A stretch of DNA of 64,000 nucleotides from Proteromonas lacertae (Eukaryota; Sar; Bigyra; Opalinata; Proteromonadidae): positions 1-64,000 of the forward strand of contig NGBS01000319.1 in the NCBI GenBank assembly GCA_002245135.1. The letters are read 5' to 3'. A model generated the notes under the pieces. That model saw only the letters and a list, made by a program, of their open reading frames with translations. It made no database searches and had not been told where the DNA came from. Positions within the stretch are counted from its first letter, which is position 1. Each line of letters opens with the position of its first letter. The position numbers and the translations under genes are program-made. Shown here in pieces: positions 37,839 to 50,300 of this stretch.

Positions 37839-40800
37839 ATGAGCTTACTTACAGGCAGGGGTATATTTTTTACATATGATTTTATGTTTTAAATAGATTC
37901 TGTGGGTAAATTAACTCCACAAGTATATTTTTTATATCTATCTTATATTTAGAAATCTTCAAGAAGGCTAAACAAAAAGAGTATTTCATATGTGAATTAT
38001 TTTGATAGACTTGAAACAAGATAGAAAAAGAGAAGAAGTAGAGAGGCGTCAAATGAATGTATTTGCTTGATTTTATTTTACTTAATAGAATGAGGAATGG
38101 ATTTCATGGAGAGCAAAATGGTGGTCAAATAACTGTGTTGATTCATTTAGGACTTGTTCTGTATTTATATCAAGTACTTTTAATGATATGCATGGTGAAC
38201 GTGATTATATAACTAGATTCGTTTTCCCTGAACTTAATAATAAACTAAGATCAAGAGGAATTAAAGCTATTCCAATAGATTTAAGATGGGGATATATCCT
38301 TTTTCAATATAAATATAATAATAATCTCTGATTTATCTTAATTCTTATGTAATAACACAAGAAGATACTTCCGATGAAGGATTAGGAGCTTTAGAACACT
38401 GTCTAATGGAAATAGATCATTCCCGACCATTCTTCGTACTATTACAAGGTAGCAGATATGGATGGGTACCTCCTTATTACAAAATCTCCAATAAACCTGA
38501 ATTTGAGTGGGTAAAGACATTCCCTAAAGGTTTTAGTATAACAGCAATGGAAGCATATTATGGATTTTTAAGATGCCCATTTACACCTGTATATGCGTTC
38601 TGTTATATAAGAAATCCTTTATTTTTAAATTCAATAAAAGATCCAGAAGAAAGAGCTGTGTTTTTAGATTGTGATAATCCTGAAGAAAAGAATAGAAGAA
38701 GAGAAGAATTATTAGTAAAAGTAAATGAGCATCCATATTGCAGAGTTAGAGAATATACTTGTACTTATGGTGGTAAAGATACGGAAGGAAAACCATATGT
38801 TACAAATCTTGAAAAATTTGGTCAAACCTTGCTTGATGATTTATTCAATGCTGTATTATATTGTATATGTTATATTTGTGTGTATAGATAACATGTGAAT
38901 TTTCAGAGCCACCTAAGCCATTAACTCCAGTAGAAGAAGAGAAATCATATCATTTTAATTTCATTAGAGACAGAATGTGTATATTTAGAGGAAGAGATAA
39001 ATTGTTGAATATTTTATTCAAACATGCTAATGGTGAGTGGCAAACGAATGAGTATATATATATATATATATAATTATTATCTTAATGTATAAAATAGTAA
39101 AACAAATACTGACAATGGTAAACTACCAATTGTTGTAATTGGTGATCCAGGAAGTGGTAAATCATCAGTAATAGCAGCATTTGCACATAAATATATTCAT
39201 CAATATCCCAATAAAATAGTAATTACACATATAGTTGGAGCTAGTCCAAAATCAATAGATATTCGATTTACTTTATTAAGATTTATGAATGAGTTATTAA
39301 CCTATTTTCCAGATATACAAATGCCAAGTGATAATGATTATGTTACTGTAAAACATGCATTTCATAATGCTTTAGAGAAGATATCAGATACTTGTGAAAA
39401 GAGACAAACTAATTTAATCTTTATTATTGATGGTTTAAATCAATTCTTACCACTTTATTCTGCGCATTCTTTGGATTGGTTACCTTATAAATTATTACCA
39501 TATATAAGATGGATTGTATCAACAACCAAAGAAGGATATGGAATTAATGTTTTACAAGCAATAAGGAAAAGAGAACAAAAACCTGGACAATTACTAATTT
39601 CTCCATTAACTGTTGAAGAGCAAAAAGAAATTATCATTTCACAATTATCTTTATATAGTAAGAAACTAACAAAAGAACAATTAAATATGATGTGTAAAAA
39701 AGATGATAGTTCAAAACCATTATATTTATTAATTGCATGTGAAGAGTTGAGATATGTAGGTTTATATGGTTCTAATGGTAGTGAAATAGATAATAAAATC
39801 GAATCATTTCCTCCAAAGGTGGGTGAAATATTTATGTGTGTATTAGATAGAGTTGAAAGAGATATGCAATTATGGGCTAGAGATTATTGTAGTACATTAC
39901 CAGTAGATCAATCAACAGAAGAAAAAATGATTTATTTTGGTGCTGCTATAGTGAAATATGCATTATGTTATATTGATTGTAGTAGACAAGGTATTAATGA
40001 GAATGAATTAATGGAATTATTAGCACCACCTAATAGTGACAAACTTCCTCAAGCTATTTGGTCAAGATTGTTTCGTTCTCTAGAATTATATCTGAAATCG
40101 ACTGAAGTACATGGTAATAATACAATTTCATTCTTTCATGGACAATTATCTGTTGCTGTAAAGAAAAGGTATTTGGATAATGATAATAATGATATGAGAA
40201 ATCATATATATCAGAATTTCTGTGATTATTATAAGTTAAAATCTGATCCAACAGGAGAATTGCTTTGGAATACTGACAATGAGAATGGTTTAATAGAATT
40301 GCCTTATTATTACACTGTAGCATATAATTATTTAGGAATTAAAGAAACTTTATGTAATTTAAACTTCATTTTAGCAAGATGTAAATTAGGTTTATATTCT
40401 ATTGAAAATTTAATCAGAGATTATAAGTTCTGTATTGATTTCTATAAAGGAACAGGTGGTGATTCATTTAGAGAAATGTTAAATGGAAGTTTAACTTCAT
40501 CCAATCAATTTTTCTTAATGATTTCAGATTTCTTAATCTTTGTTAGCTCTCATAGAAAATTATTACTTGATAATCCTTTAGTTATATTTGAATTAGCATT
40601 AAACTTACCTGATTCTACTGCACCATATTTAGAAGCTTTAAGACATATTCAAAGAGGATATGCACCAATTGTATATATTATATTATAATTCCTTATTTAT
40701 CCATTAAAATAGTCATGGTTAGAATTTATATCCAAACCAGATGATAATAATCTTTTAAGTGAATTTAGTGGTTATAATTCTCCAGTTACAGCTGTTGCAG

Positions 40801-43800
40801 TACATCCTGATGCTTCAGTTACATTAGTTGGATGTAGAGATGGTTCAATTAGGATAATAGACACAATAACAGGCGAAATATTGCATGAATGTATTATGGA
40901 TGGACATACTGCAGCTATTAACTCATTATCATTTGATCATGAAGGTTTGAAGTTTGTTTCTGCTTCTGATGATAATACAATTATCTGTTGGGATACTAGT
41001 ACTGGTTCTAAATTAGGAAAAAATGATACTCATATTCATCCAGTTACATTTGCATTATTTACACCAACTGCTGTTGAAGGAAGATTGTATGTAGCAAGTG
41101 GTAGTACAGATATGTCAATAAGAATATGGAATTTAGTCATTTCAGATGATGAAACTATGTATTTTAAAGAATTGTCGTTTAAAGATTGGATTTCAAATGT
41201 TCCATTAAAAGCTACATTTACTGCTGATGGTAATATGTTAATAACAGGATGTAAAGATGGTTTTGTATCACTTTATGATTTAAGAAATCCAACTGTAAGT
41301 ATTGAAGAAATAGTGAAGTTTGATGCACATGAACAAGATATTACAGCTATTGCTTATAGATCAAATGATTCATTATTAGCAACAGGGAGTGAAGATTGTT
41401 TGGTTAAAATATGGAGAATTCAATTGAAATATGCCTCAGATTCTATGCCAACTTTAGTCTATGAATTTAATTGTATAATTAACTGTTATTTAACATTATT
41501 TTATTTTATTTATAGATCATACAGCTTCAATATCAGCCATTACATTCTCTTTTGATAATTCCTTTTTAATCACAGCTGATAGTAATAGTAAAATACATAT
41601 TTGGGATAGTAAAACAAAAGAGAAGATTACTAGTATAATAGGTCATCACAAAGCAATTAGTGCAGTATGTTTTCCACCAAAATCACAGATATTATTGACT
41701 GCTTCATTGGATATGACAATCAAACAGTGGAATGTGCACAATATCAGATCAGAAAAGAAAGACAAAACTTCAAGATACATTACAACTACAGAGAATCTGA
41801 ATGTTATTCAAAAGAGAAAATTAGATAGATTTAAAGTGAATTTCTCTCAGATTATAGCTAATACACCAACAGGTTTTCATACTCATAAAGTAACTTCAAT
41901 TACATTATCAAATGATGGATCTTTGTGTTGTAGTGGAAGTGAAGATTTGACTGTAAAAGTATGGAATGTAAAGACGAATAAAGAAATTGCTACTTTAGTT
42001 GGTCATGTTAATACTATTACGTTTGTTGCTCTTACAGTATAGTTATATTTATTATTATTATTATTATTATTATATTTAAATAGAGTAATAATGATATTGT
42101 TTCAGGTGATATGTGTGGTATAATTTTCATATGGAAATATGAATACAATGCATATAAACACTATTTAACATTAAACTCAAATATTTATGAAGATTCTGGT
42201 GTAAATAGTCCATTACCAAGCAGTAGAGAAATACATGGTTTAACCGCTGGTGCAATTAATTCTACTTCCACATTTATATTTTGTGGTTATGAAGATGGAA
42301 GATTAAGAAAGTTCAATATTAAAGATGGTTTTGCATGTAAAGTTGGCTTAGAATGTTCTCATACTTATTCTGTTTGTAAAGTTGTTTGTCCAAGTGATAA
42401 AAGAGTATTAACTGCTGATACATCAGGTACAATCAAAGTATGGAATGAAGAATTACAAAGTGTAACTATATTAAATGGAAATGAAAATCCAATTTTAGAT
42501 ATTTCATTCTCCAATAAGAATTCAAGAATAGTTTCAATTGCTAAAGATAAATATGTTCATTGTTGGGATAGATATCATAAAATATATCAACCATTTCAAA
42601 TACCGAAAGAATTGATTGACAACGAGCCAATGTATAATTTATATTATTTCTTTATATAAATAGTTGTGCTTCAATATCATCAAAATGTGATTATGTATTA
42701 ATGACTGGAGAAGATCATATTTTCAAAGTTATAGATATATCAAGTATAATAATTATATATTTATATATTTATCAAATAGCTCGAGATGAGTTTATTTTAT
42801 TAGGATCATTTATTCCATTTGGTCAAATATGTTGTTCTACAATCTCAAAGAATGATATAATTGCTTGTGGTGATAGTACAGGTAGAGTTTTCTTCTTACA
42901 AGTTGTATCTTTAGAAAAACATCACTATAATGAAGAAATCTGTGATTTACCAACATTGACATTAACTCATGTCAATAAACCACATATTGATGAAAAATAT
43001 GTTCCACAAATCGATTTACCACCCATTGAAGATGAGAATATTGTTATTTCAAGAGCTGAATTACCTTCATTTTCAAGACAAAATAGTCCAAAGAAACAAA
43101 GATCATTTGCAATTACTCCTAAGAGTGTTAGAAACAGCAGTAGACAATCAAAGAATTGCACTCCAAGAAATGTAGCTATTCTTACTGCTACTACTACACC
43201 CATTTCTCAAAGTCCAAAACATACTTGTTTCCCATTCATCAACTCACCTTCATTAAATGATGATAGTGAATTAACTACGCCTAATGAAAAGAATGAACAA
43301 CAACAAGAAAAAGAAAAAGAGAGACTATCTCCATTAAGAAAAGAATTAGATATAAAACAGAATGAAAAAGAAGAAATAGTAGAAGAAGAAAAACCAATAG
43401 AAACCCCAAATAGAAAGAAATCCAAAACTGGTTTATCAATTAAAATCACTAACAGCAATGTAGAAGATGAAAAATGCATAGTTTCTCCAATAAAACAAGA
43501 TCAATTGAATTCAGTAATACTTGAACCACCAAGTATGACTAAATCATGTCATTCACTTATTCCTTCTCCGTTAAAAGCAACTCCACAACACGGAATACCA
43601 ACAATCTTCCAAAAAGAAATATTAGAAATGCCTTCAATAATGCATTTTGATGAAGATAATAACAAAAATAAAATTGATTTGACTGTTAAAGCATCTTATC
43701 CTAAAAGGACATTAGAAGATGATTATAGTGATAATGATAGTAGTGGTGAAAGTGAAAGTGATGAATATGAAGAGATAATAACAAAATGCAAATTGAATCC

Positions 43801-45608
43801 ATTATTTATTCCTTCACCTAAAAAAGTAATGCCAAGAATGGGAACTCCAGAATTACCTAAGAAAATAAAAACATGTAAAACTACTTTATCTATTCTATCA
43901 CCAACTGATTTAATTCCTGTTAGTTCTATTCCAGCAAAGACAATTCATATTAAAGAAGATCCTCCAAGAATCCTTGGTGATACAATTGTTTCTCCAGTAA
44001 ATAAACCAAAATTCGATAATAGGAAAGAAAATGACAAACAATCAGCACTTCATACAACTTTGTTATTACCTTCTGAAATGATTAATAAAGATGTAAATGA
44101 AGAAAAGAGAAAATCATTGAAACATTATCGAGATTCTTTTGTTCATCAATTTTTACCTTCCTTAAAGAACACTTTGAATAGAAAAGTAGTAAAATCTAAA
44201 GATGGTGTTGATAAAAAGATTGTGGACAATGAATTAACTCCTTTAGTTTCCCCTACTTCTGAAGATGAAAATGAATATGATTCTAATTTAGATTTCCTTC
44301 ACATTCCAGCCAATAATAATAACAAAAACAATAATACTAATAACAATAATAGTAATGAAAATAATGAAATCAAGTATTACAATATAACAAGGAATAAAAG
44401 TAGAAGTAGAAGCAGTAATAGCAACTACAGTAGTATCAGCAATAATAGTAGAAGCCGAATAGTTAAACCATATATTATTCCAAAGAGTAATATCTTTTAT
44501 TTGAATAATAATAAGACATTATGTGTGAAATGTCCACCAATTATGATAGATAAACAAATGAAAGTTTGTGCAAGTCAAATATTTGCATGTATGGAGTTTA
44601 TAGTATCTAATAATCAATCATTTGTTTATTTTCTTGGCGATATAATTGCATATAGTATAAACCCTGATCCTATCTATCATATAATGAAAACTGTAATATT
44701 ACCTCGAATTTTAAGATTTCATAATTGTAATGTTAATATATTTAATAGTGATAATAATTTTTTAGAATTATATAGTGGGTTAATAAAGAATAGTAATAAT
44801 CATTCAGTTAATCCATTAATGTTGATAAAGAAGTATGAAGAAGAAATGAATAAGACAGTGATAATGAATGAGATGATAAGTAATTGTATTTTAGTAGATT
44901 CAAGTATATAATATTATTATTATTATATTTATTATCTGTATAGAAGATCATTTAGATGAAGTTTACATCACCAAAAGTGTATTATGTTATATGTACAGTA
45001 TTATAAAAACTGGTGGAATAATGGTAGTTAATGGAGATAATAATGAATTGAGCTATTTATCTCAATTTGCATATAGTGGTATTCCAATAATTATATTTGA
45101 TGGAAGTGGTGGTATATGTGATATGATTGCACTATGTATTAAACATCATCGTTATCCAAAACCTTCATTATTTAATATAAGAAATTTAGTAACAGTTTGT
45201 GAAGGTTGTGATTTGTATATTTACAATATAAATGATCCAATTGAGATACTTGAAGATTTGATGGAAGATATTTTCTTCCATAAAACAAAAGTAGTCACTA
45301 CAAATGATGTTGATAATACGAATTCTAATGGATTGTATCATTCAAATGTAATAAAATTCCCATTTACTACCAATAATAAATTTAATGTCAAAGTAAAACC
45401 AGGAGGTGCAATTGGAGCTTCAATTTTAGACCATAATAAAATATCTCGAGCAAATCAAAATGGTTTTTACAATTGTCATAAATGTTTGAAGAATAGCAAA
45501 AGTATGATTGATATGCCAATATTACCTCCTATTTGTCCATTAAAGAAGGAAGGAGTAACACCTGTTCCGTCAATTCATTCAATTACTCTTTTTGGTAGAA
45601 CTTTTTAA
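37839..45608 (+). CDS. DUF4062-NACHT-WD40 STAND protein with C-terminal SLOG-like domain
   Basis: Exons: 37839-37860, 37897-37922, 37953-37980, 38009-38058, 38089-38293, 38353-38852, 38888-39051, 39098-40670, 40713-41472, 41516-42036, 42084-42631, 42664-42743, 42780-44903, 44944-45608 (2421 aa, in phase throughout). From ~66 a DUF4062 domain reads VFISSTFNDMHGERDY, IPIDLRWG, LLQGSRYGWVPP, as in NWD1, TEP1 and NPHP3. A NACHT P-loop GDPGSGKSS lies at ~346 with Walker B LIFIIDGL. At least ten WD40 blades span ~856-1520. A long charged disordered linker leads to a ~250-residue end domain with ILVDSS, GGIMVVNGDN, GIPIIIFDGSGGICDMIA, matching the TRPM SLOG (LSDAT) core. Expected to act as a ligand-triggered oligomerising sensor; the trigger is unknown. 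One intron is U12-type. Confidence 0.85.
38294..38352 (+). other. U12-type intron (probably AT-AA) in the NACHT-WD40 gene
   Basis: No GT donor exists where the reading frame breaks. The donor is ATATCCTTTTTC, a near-perfect U12 signal, and the branch-like site is TTATCTTAATT. Ending at ATGTAA gives IDLRWG-LT-QEDTSDE, which fits the DLRWGVTEE family motif. An AT-AC alternative (38292-38356) also keeps frame but shifts the donor two bases and shortens the motif. Confidence 0.65.
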
Positions 45609-45684
45609 ATGATAGAATAATAGAATATTAGTATTTTTAATTAATAAATAATATAAATTCTTAAAATTAATTTATTAACTATGA

Positions 45685-45820
45685 GAAGCTTTGTTTTAAA
45701 GAAAGAATAAAGAATAAAACGACTATTTATTTTAAGATATCAAACAAGTTTGAAATTGTTTTTCTTAAAATCTCTTGTAGACGATATATTGTCCTCAATA
45801 TTACTATCTGATACTCAATA
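45685..45820 (+). pseudogene. Remnant of duplicated promoter and first exon
   Basis: Nearly the same as 47311-47440: the GAGCTTTGTTTTAAAGAAAG leader, the AAAACGACTATTTATTTT motif (45716-45733) and the first coding exon text GTAGACGATATATTGTCCT. The start ATG of the functional copy reads TTG here, similarity fades after about 45820, and no kinase sequence follows. It is the stub of a tandem duplication of the pseudokinase-LRR gene 5' end. Confidence 0.75.
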
Positions 45821-46048
45821 TATTATCAGAATAATTACATAAATACCCATATCTTAGTTAAATATGTCTAAAAGGTTTTATAATTCACTTAGCAGAATTG
45901 GATATATTATTCTCAAAATTATCAAAATCAAATATAGAATTTGATAATTGAAATTTTAAATTACATATATAGATGAGTTTATTTATTTATGTTATTTTAT
46001 TGATTTACATTAATAAATATATTGAAATCAGAATGAAAAATGAATTTC
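45821..46048. other. AT-rich spacer
   Basis: No coding frame, repeat or motif recognised between the duplicated first-exon stub and the stop codon of the TEX264-like gene. Confidence 0.5.
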
Positions 46049-46783
46049 TTAATTCTTTATAGCAGAATCAAATAACCAACCTTCATCTACATCATATTCT
46101 AATACACTAAACTCATTTTCACCAATTTTACTATAAGCTAAAGGAGCTGATTTCCATTTCAAACCATTTGATACTAAATACTTATCCATACTATCAAATC
46201 TATTTAACATTTATTAATACATCATAAAATATACAATCTTCCTATATTCATTGCATAAGTAAACATCGATCTACATGGAATTCTTACTCTTATTACTTTC
46301 GCTTTAGGTAATTTTACTACTTTTAAACCGATTTCTTCTAATTTTTCTTTTTGTTCATATGCATCTTTTATTGCTATTCCTACACTCCATACTTGTTCAG
46401 ATGCTGGGGTTTTATCTGGTTCTGTATGATATACATCAATATATGCTTCATGTTTACGATTATCGCTTAAACCAGCTTTTCTCAAAAGAACATCAAGTTC
46501 ATTATATGCATAACACATCGATTCGAATGTTCCAGTTCGACTTATAAATCTATTAAACCATTATAATATCAATATTATACACATAATCCATTTCTTTCAT
46601 CTCAATAACATCCCCAACTGCTTCTGTTCATTTATTAAGGATTCAAATTTAACAATACATTGGTAAATGCAAAAAAGGATATGAAAAATAACTCAAATAC
46701 CATAAACTACTCACTCCAACAATTGAAATCACTGCACATACAACAGTTATGATTGGTAAGAAGTAAATAATAATCATCAACAT
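46049..46783 (-). CDS. TEX264-like GyrI-fold ER membrane protein
   Basis: Four exons (46783-46683, 46625-46581, 46549-46235, 46199-46049) encode 203 aa. A single N-terminal membrane helix (IIIYFLPIITVVCAVISIVG) is followed by a GyrI-like domain. Features are FISRTGTFESMCYAYNEL, YIDVYHTEPDKTPASEQVW, SVGIAIKDA and KVVKLPKAKVIRVRIP, in the order seen in TEX264, an ER-phagy receptor in animals. The protein ends shortly after that domain (VLEYDVDEGWLFDSAIKN), so the long disordered tail and LIR of animal TEX264 are absent; a WLFD near the end could serve as a LIR-like motif (inference). The first intron (46626-46682) is a textbook U12 AT-AC intron. Confidence 0.7.
46626..46682 (-). other. U12-type AT-AC intron in the TEX264-like gene
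   Basis: On the minus strand the donor is ATATCCTTTTTT, the branch-like site AATCCTTAATA and the end ATGAAC. Exon phases match exactly (TC before, A after, making TCA), and the spliced CDS is a multiple of three. A GT-AG intron starting at the internal GTATTG would be one base out of frame. Confidence 0.82.
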
Positions 46784-46821
46784 CTTCAATGATTGATTTG
46801 AATAATGAAAAGTAATGCAAA

Positions 46822-46895
46822 TTGGCGCGATTTAGCTCCAAAACTAGCCAATAAAAATTGAATAATAATAATGATAAAGGCGCCATTTCCCTCCA
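46822..46895. promoter_or_regulatory. Two GGCGC-type (E2F-like) sites in a short intergenic region
   Basis: TTGGCGCGA (46822-46830) and, in inverted orientation, the complement of GGGAAATGGCGCC (46880-46891). Both resemble the E2F/DP site TTTSSCGC and are conspicuous in an AT-rich background. They lie 40-110 bases upstream of the TEX264-like start (46783, minus strand) and upstream of the fragment at 46974. Function is inferred from motif only. Confidence 0.4.
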
Positions 46896-46973
46896 TCAAA
46901 AATTGTTTGTAATGCTAAATGATAATAGATTTATTACATAATCAACATAAGTCTATCCTAAACATTTATATAA

Positions 46974-47309
46974 TTTCGTCCATTACCTGATATATATGGA
47001 ACACCTTATACTGCTAATAATGTATCTGAAATTGATTATGGTTGGGAGAAAATATATTCATCTGTTAAGACTATGACTTTGCCAAGTGATGCACTTAAAG
47101 TGAGATGTCTAACTGCTGGAAATTCACAGAATAGTAATTCATCACAATTATTTCCATTCAATATATATAAACCAAAAAATACTACTTTTTCTTTTTTTCT
47201 TAGCAATTTTGTATATTCATTCTTTGGCTCCTTATTATTTTCACAATTTTATATCTGTTTGTTTGTTTTTTTGTTTTTTATAATATATACACTCTCAATT
47301 CCATGTTAA
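46974..47309 (+). CDS. Orphan coding fragment of unknown family
   Basis: An open frame with non-random composition (PDIYGTPYTANNVSEIDYGW, TLPSDALKVRCLTAGNSQ), ending at TAA 47307-47309. No in-frame ATG occurs at its 5' end; the first is at 47073. The last ~30 residues become hydrophobic and T-run derived, so the true coding part may end near 47175. It looks like one exon of a gene whose other parts are missing, perhaps left by the duplication that also produced the 45685-45820 stub. Family not recognised. Confidence 0.35.
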   Translation, partial: FRPLPDIYGTPYTANNVSEIDYGWEKIYSSVKTMTLPSDALKVRCLTAGNSQNSNSSQLFPFNIYKPKNTTFSFFLSNFVYSFFGSLLFSQFYICLFVFLFFIIYTLSIPC

Positions 47310-47339
47310 AGAGCTTTGTTTTAAAGAAAGAAAAAAAAT

Positions 47340-47357
47340 AAAACGACTATTTATTTT
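47340..47357 (+). promoter_or_regulatory. AAACGACTAT-T-rich promoter-like motif, copy 3
   Basis: AAAACGACTATTTATTTT, 40 bases before the start ATG at 47380. The same 18 bases stand in the duplicated stub at 45716-45733, and the core recurs at 27311 and 20423. Likely an initiator or upstream activator element. Confidence 0.5.
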
Positions 47358-47379
47358 GAGATATCAAACAAGTTTGAAA

Positions 47380-50300
47380 ATGTTTTTCTTAAAATCTCTT
47401 GTAGACGATATATTGTCCTTTATTTTACCATCTAATGCAGAAGTATTTCTAACGGTATATGTTTATAGATAAAAGTAAGGGTAAGAAAGAGTGTTGGTGA
47501 GGAGTATATGAAATTACTGCACGATGATGTTATTAAAGTAATGAAAATTATAAATGTCAGTGATATGAAAGAAAATGAAATATTGAAATTCCTAGAAAAT
47601 AGCTCCTTGTTGTTAAATTATAGTATATCATTTATCTATCCTTTTAAAATACTTTATGTGGATGATGAAAATGATTTTATTATAATATCAAGAGATTATT
47701 ACTTATTGGATTTGGATGACTTAATTCACAGTAAATCTATGTTAAGTTGTGAAATATGTGACATAATGAGTGATCTATGCGATATGTTTATGATATTAGG
47801 TGAATGTGATGTAGTTATAAATAATTTGAAGAGTAGTAACATAATATATATGGAAAATGACAAACTAAAGCTGTGTGATTTATTCTTGAATTTATTAAGA
47901 AAAGAAGAAGATGTGAGATTGTATGATATTTGCTTCAAAAGCTCTGAAGAGTTGAGTGGATTAGAATGTGATGAGAAAAGTGTGATTTGGTCAATTGGTT
48001 GTATATTATATGAAATGATAAATAAGAAATTACCTTTTAAAGAAGATAATAACATAAATATTACAAAAGAGAATATAATGAGATGTAAATACAGTATTGA
48101 CATAAAATGTGATGATTCAATGAAAGAAATGATAGATAGAATGTTAAAAGTAAAGAGTGATGATAGATTGAGTTTAAAAGATTTGAAAAAAGAAATGATA
48201 AAAATGAGTGAATTATTGAGAGATAAAGAAGGTAATTTAATGATAATAAAGGAAAGAAAAAGAATATTATATAATAATGATAAAATTATACCTAAATTTC
48301 CAATAAAATATCCACTGATGTATTATCTTCACAGTAAGGAATGGAAAAGTATAATATAATAATTATTATTATTATGTTATTTGAATAGAAATGAGAGATA
48401 AATTGATAGAATCTTACAATAGCAAAGCAAGTGAAAGAGTACTGACAATATTAGTTATGATGAAATTGTGCAAAGGAGATAAATCAATAAAAGATAAACT
48501 GAAATTTCAATATCATCATCATTGCAAAGGTGATAGAGAATGTTATTTAGATGAAATGATATTCAATCATATCGATTATGATACTATGAAAAGAATCAAA
48601 ATTGCTTCGAAATGTATATGTTTATGTGAAGAAGGGATTGACTATTGCTTTAGAATTTTGAAAAGAATCAATCCAACAAAACTCCAATTTTGTATTATCC
48701 TTATCATATATTTATTTATGTAGTTGATTGCAGGAGTAGAGTATATATTGCAATACATCATCAATCGCTATTTGGCTCACATCTTTCTAAATTGACAAAT
48801 CTTCAAGAATTAGAATTATGGAATTGTCATCTTACAACACATATAATTGAATCATTTGTTCAATCAGCTCAACTAAAGAAGTTGAAATATTTAAACCTTC
48901 ATTGTATTTATATTCAATTTTTATTTTATTTTATTTTGAAATAGTCAATCCGATCGGTCCAACAGGTTTGATGTTATTACTTCCATATTTGCATATACTA
49001 ATCAACAACAACAATGTATTGGATCTTAATGGAATGAATTTAAATGATGAATCAGTAATACTATTATCAAAAGAGTTATATAAATATCCAAATATTAACA
49101 GAATAAATATTTATGGAAATAAAAATATCCATTCATTTGGATTAAAATCCTTATTCTCCAAATTTCCTATTTCAAAAATATGGTTTGATATTAGAGGTAG
49201 TAAAGAATTGTTGATAGATAAAGATATACCAGAATTATTGAAATATATCAAGTATCTGGATCTGAGTTATTCTGAAATTGATGATGAGTTTTTCAAATCA
49301 TTTATTTCATTAAGATTAACTGAATTAAAAGAAATAGAGATCTTATACTTGAGTAGTATATTTTTACTTTTTTCTATTGTTGCAGATAATAAACTAACAC
49401 ATAAAAGTATAGAAATATTAATTGACAATTTATCTTCGTTTTTAACATTAGAGAAACTACATTTAAATGGAAATGAAGTAGGAGATGAAGGAATGAGAAT
49501 ACTATCTCCTTACATGCTTTTATTTATAGATTGTCACAAAAATATCAAATTTAGAAGTATAATTAATTCTTTTGTAATGTAATAGAAATGGGATTATCTT
49601 CAGTAGGAGTGAAATATTTAATAGATGGTTTAAAGAATATTGGTGATAAGATTAAGATCAAAGAACTTGATATAAGTGACAATAAAGTAGATTCAAATGG
49701 AGTAAAATACATGATGAAATATGTGAAAGAGAATGATAATCTTGAAAAATTCTTTATTGATAGTAATCCAATTGGTAATGAAGCATTTAATTTGTTATTA
49801 GATGATTTGAACATATTAATATGTTATGCTGATGATGTTTGTGTTCTTCATTTACCAACACATAAGCTGAATTTAAGTAATATCTCAATAGATGATGAGA
49901 GTGTTATGATGTTAAAAGATAAAATTGATTCAATTCAACAATGTTTTGCAATAGATCTAAATGGAAATAACATTAGCTATCATGTATTAAAACTAATCTG
50001 TGATAAGTCATTAGAAAAAGAAGAATATCCATTTATAGAAATGAAATATTTAGCATGGACAAATGAAGAATTGGAGGATTATTTGAATTATTGTATTAAA
50101 AAGAAAAGACTAGATAAAAATGATAGAAAATATGACTTTTCTAATTTAAATCTAAATGATTCTCACATTTCCTTGATTAAACAGATTGATTATCAACAAA
50201 TTGATTTATCCAATAATGGAATTACTGCTAAAGGATTAAAAGAATTAACAGATTATTTACCAAAAAATACACAATACATTGAAATCCACAATAATCCAAT

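Noticed and set aside
38292-38356. Reading the NACHT-WD40 intron as AT-AC only
   Set aside because: It remains possible, but it moves the donor two bases off the ATATCC signal and shortens the DLRWGxT motif. The AT-AA reading fits better, so it is kept as second choice.
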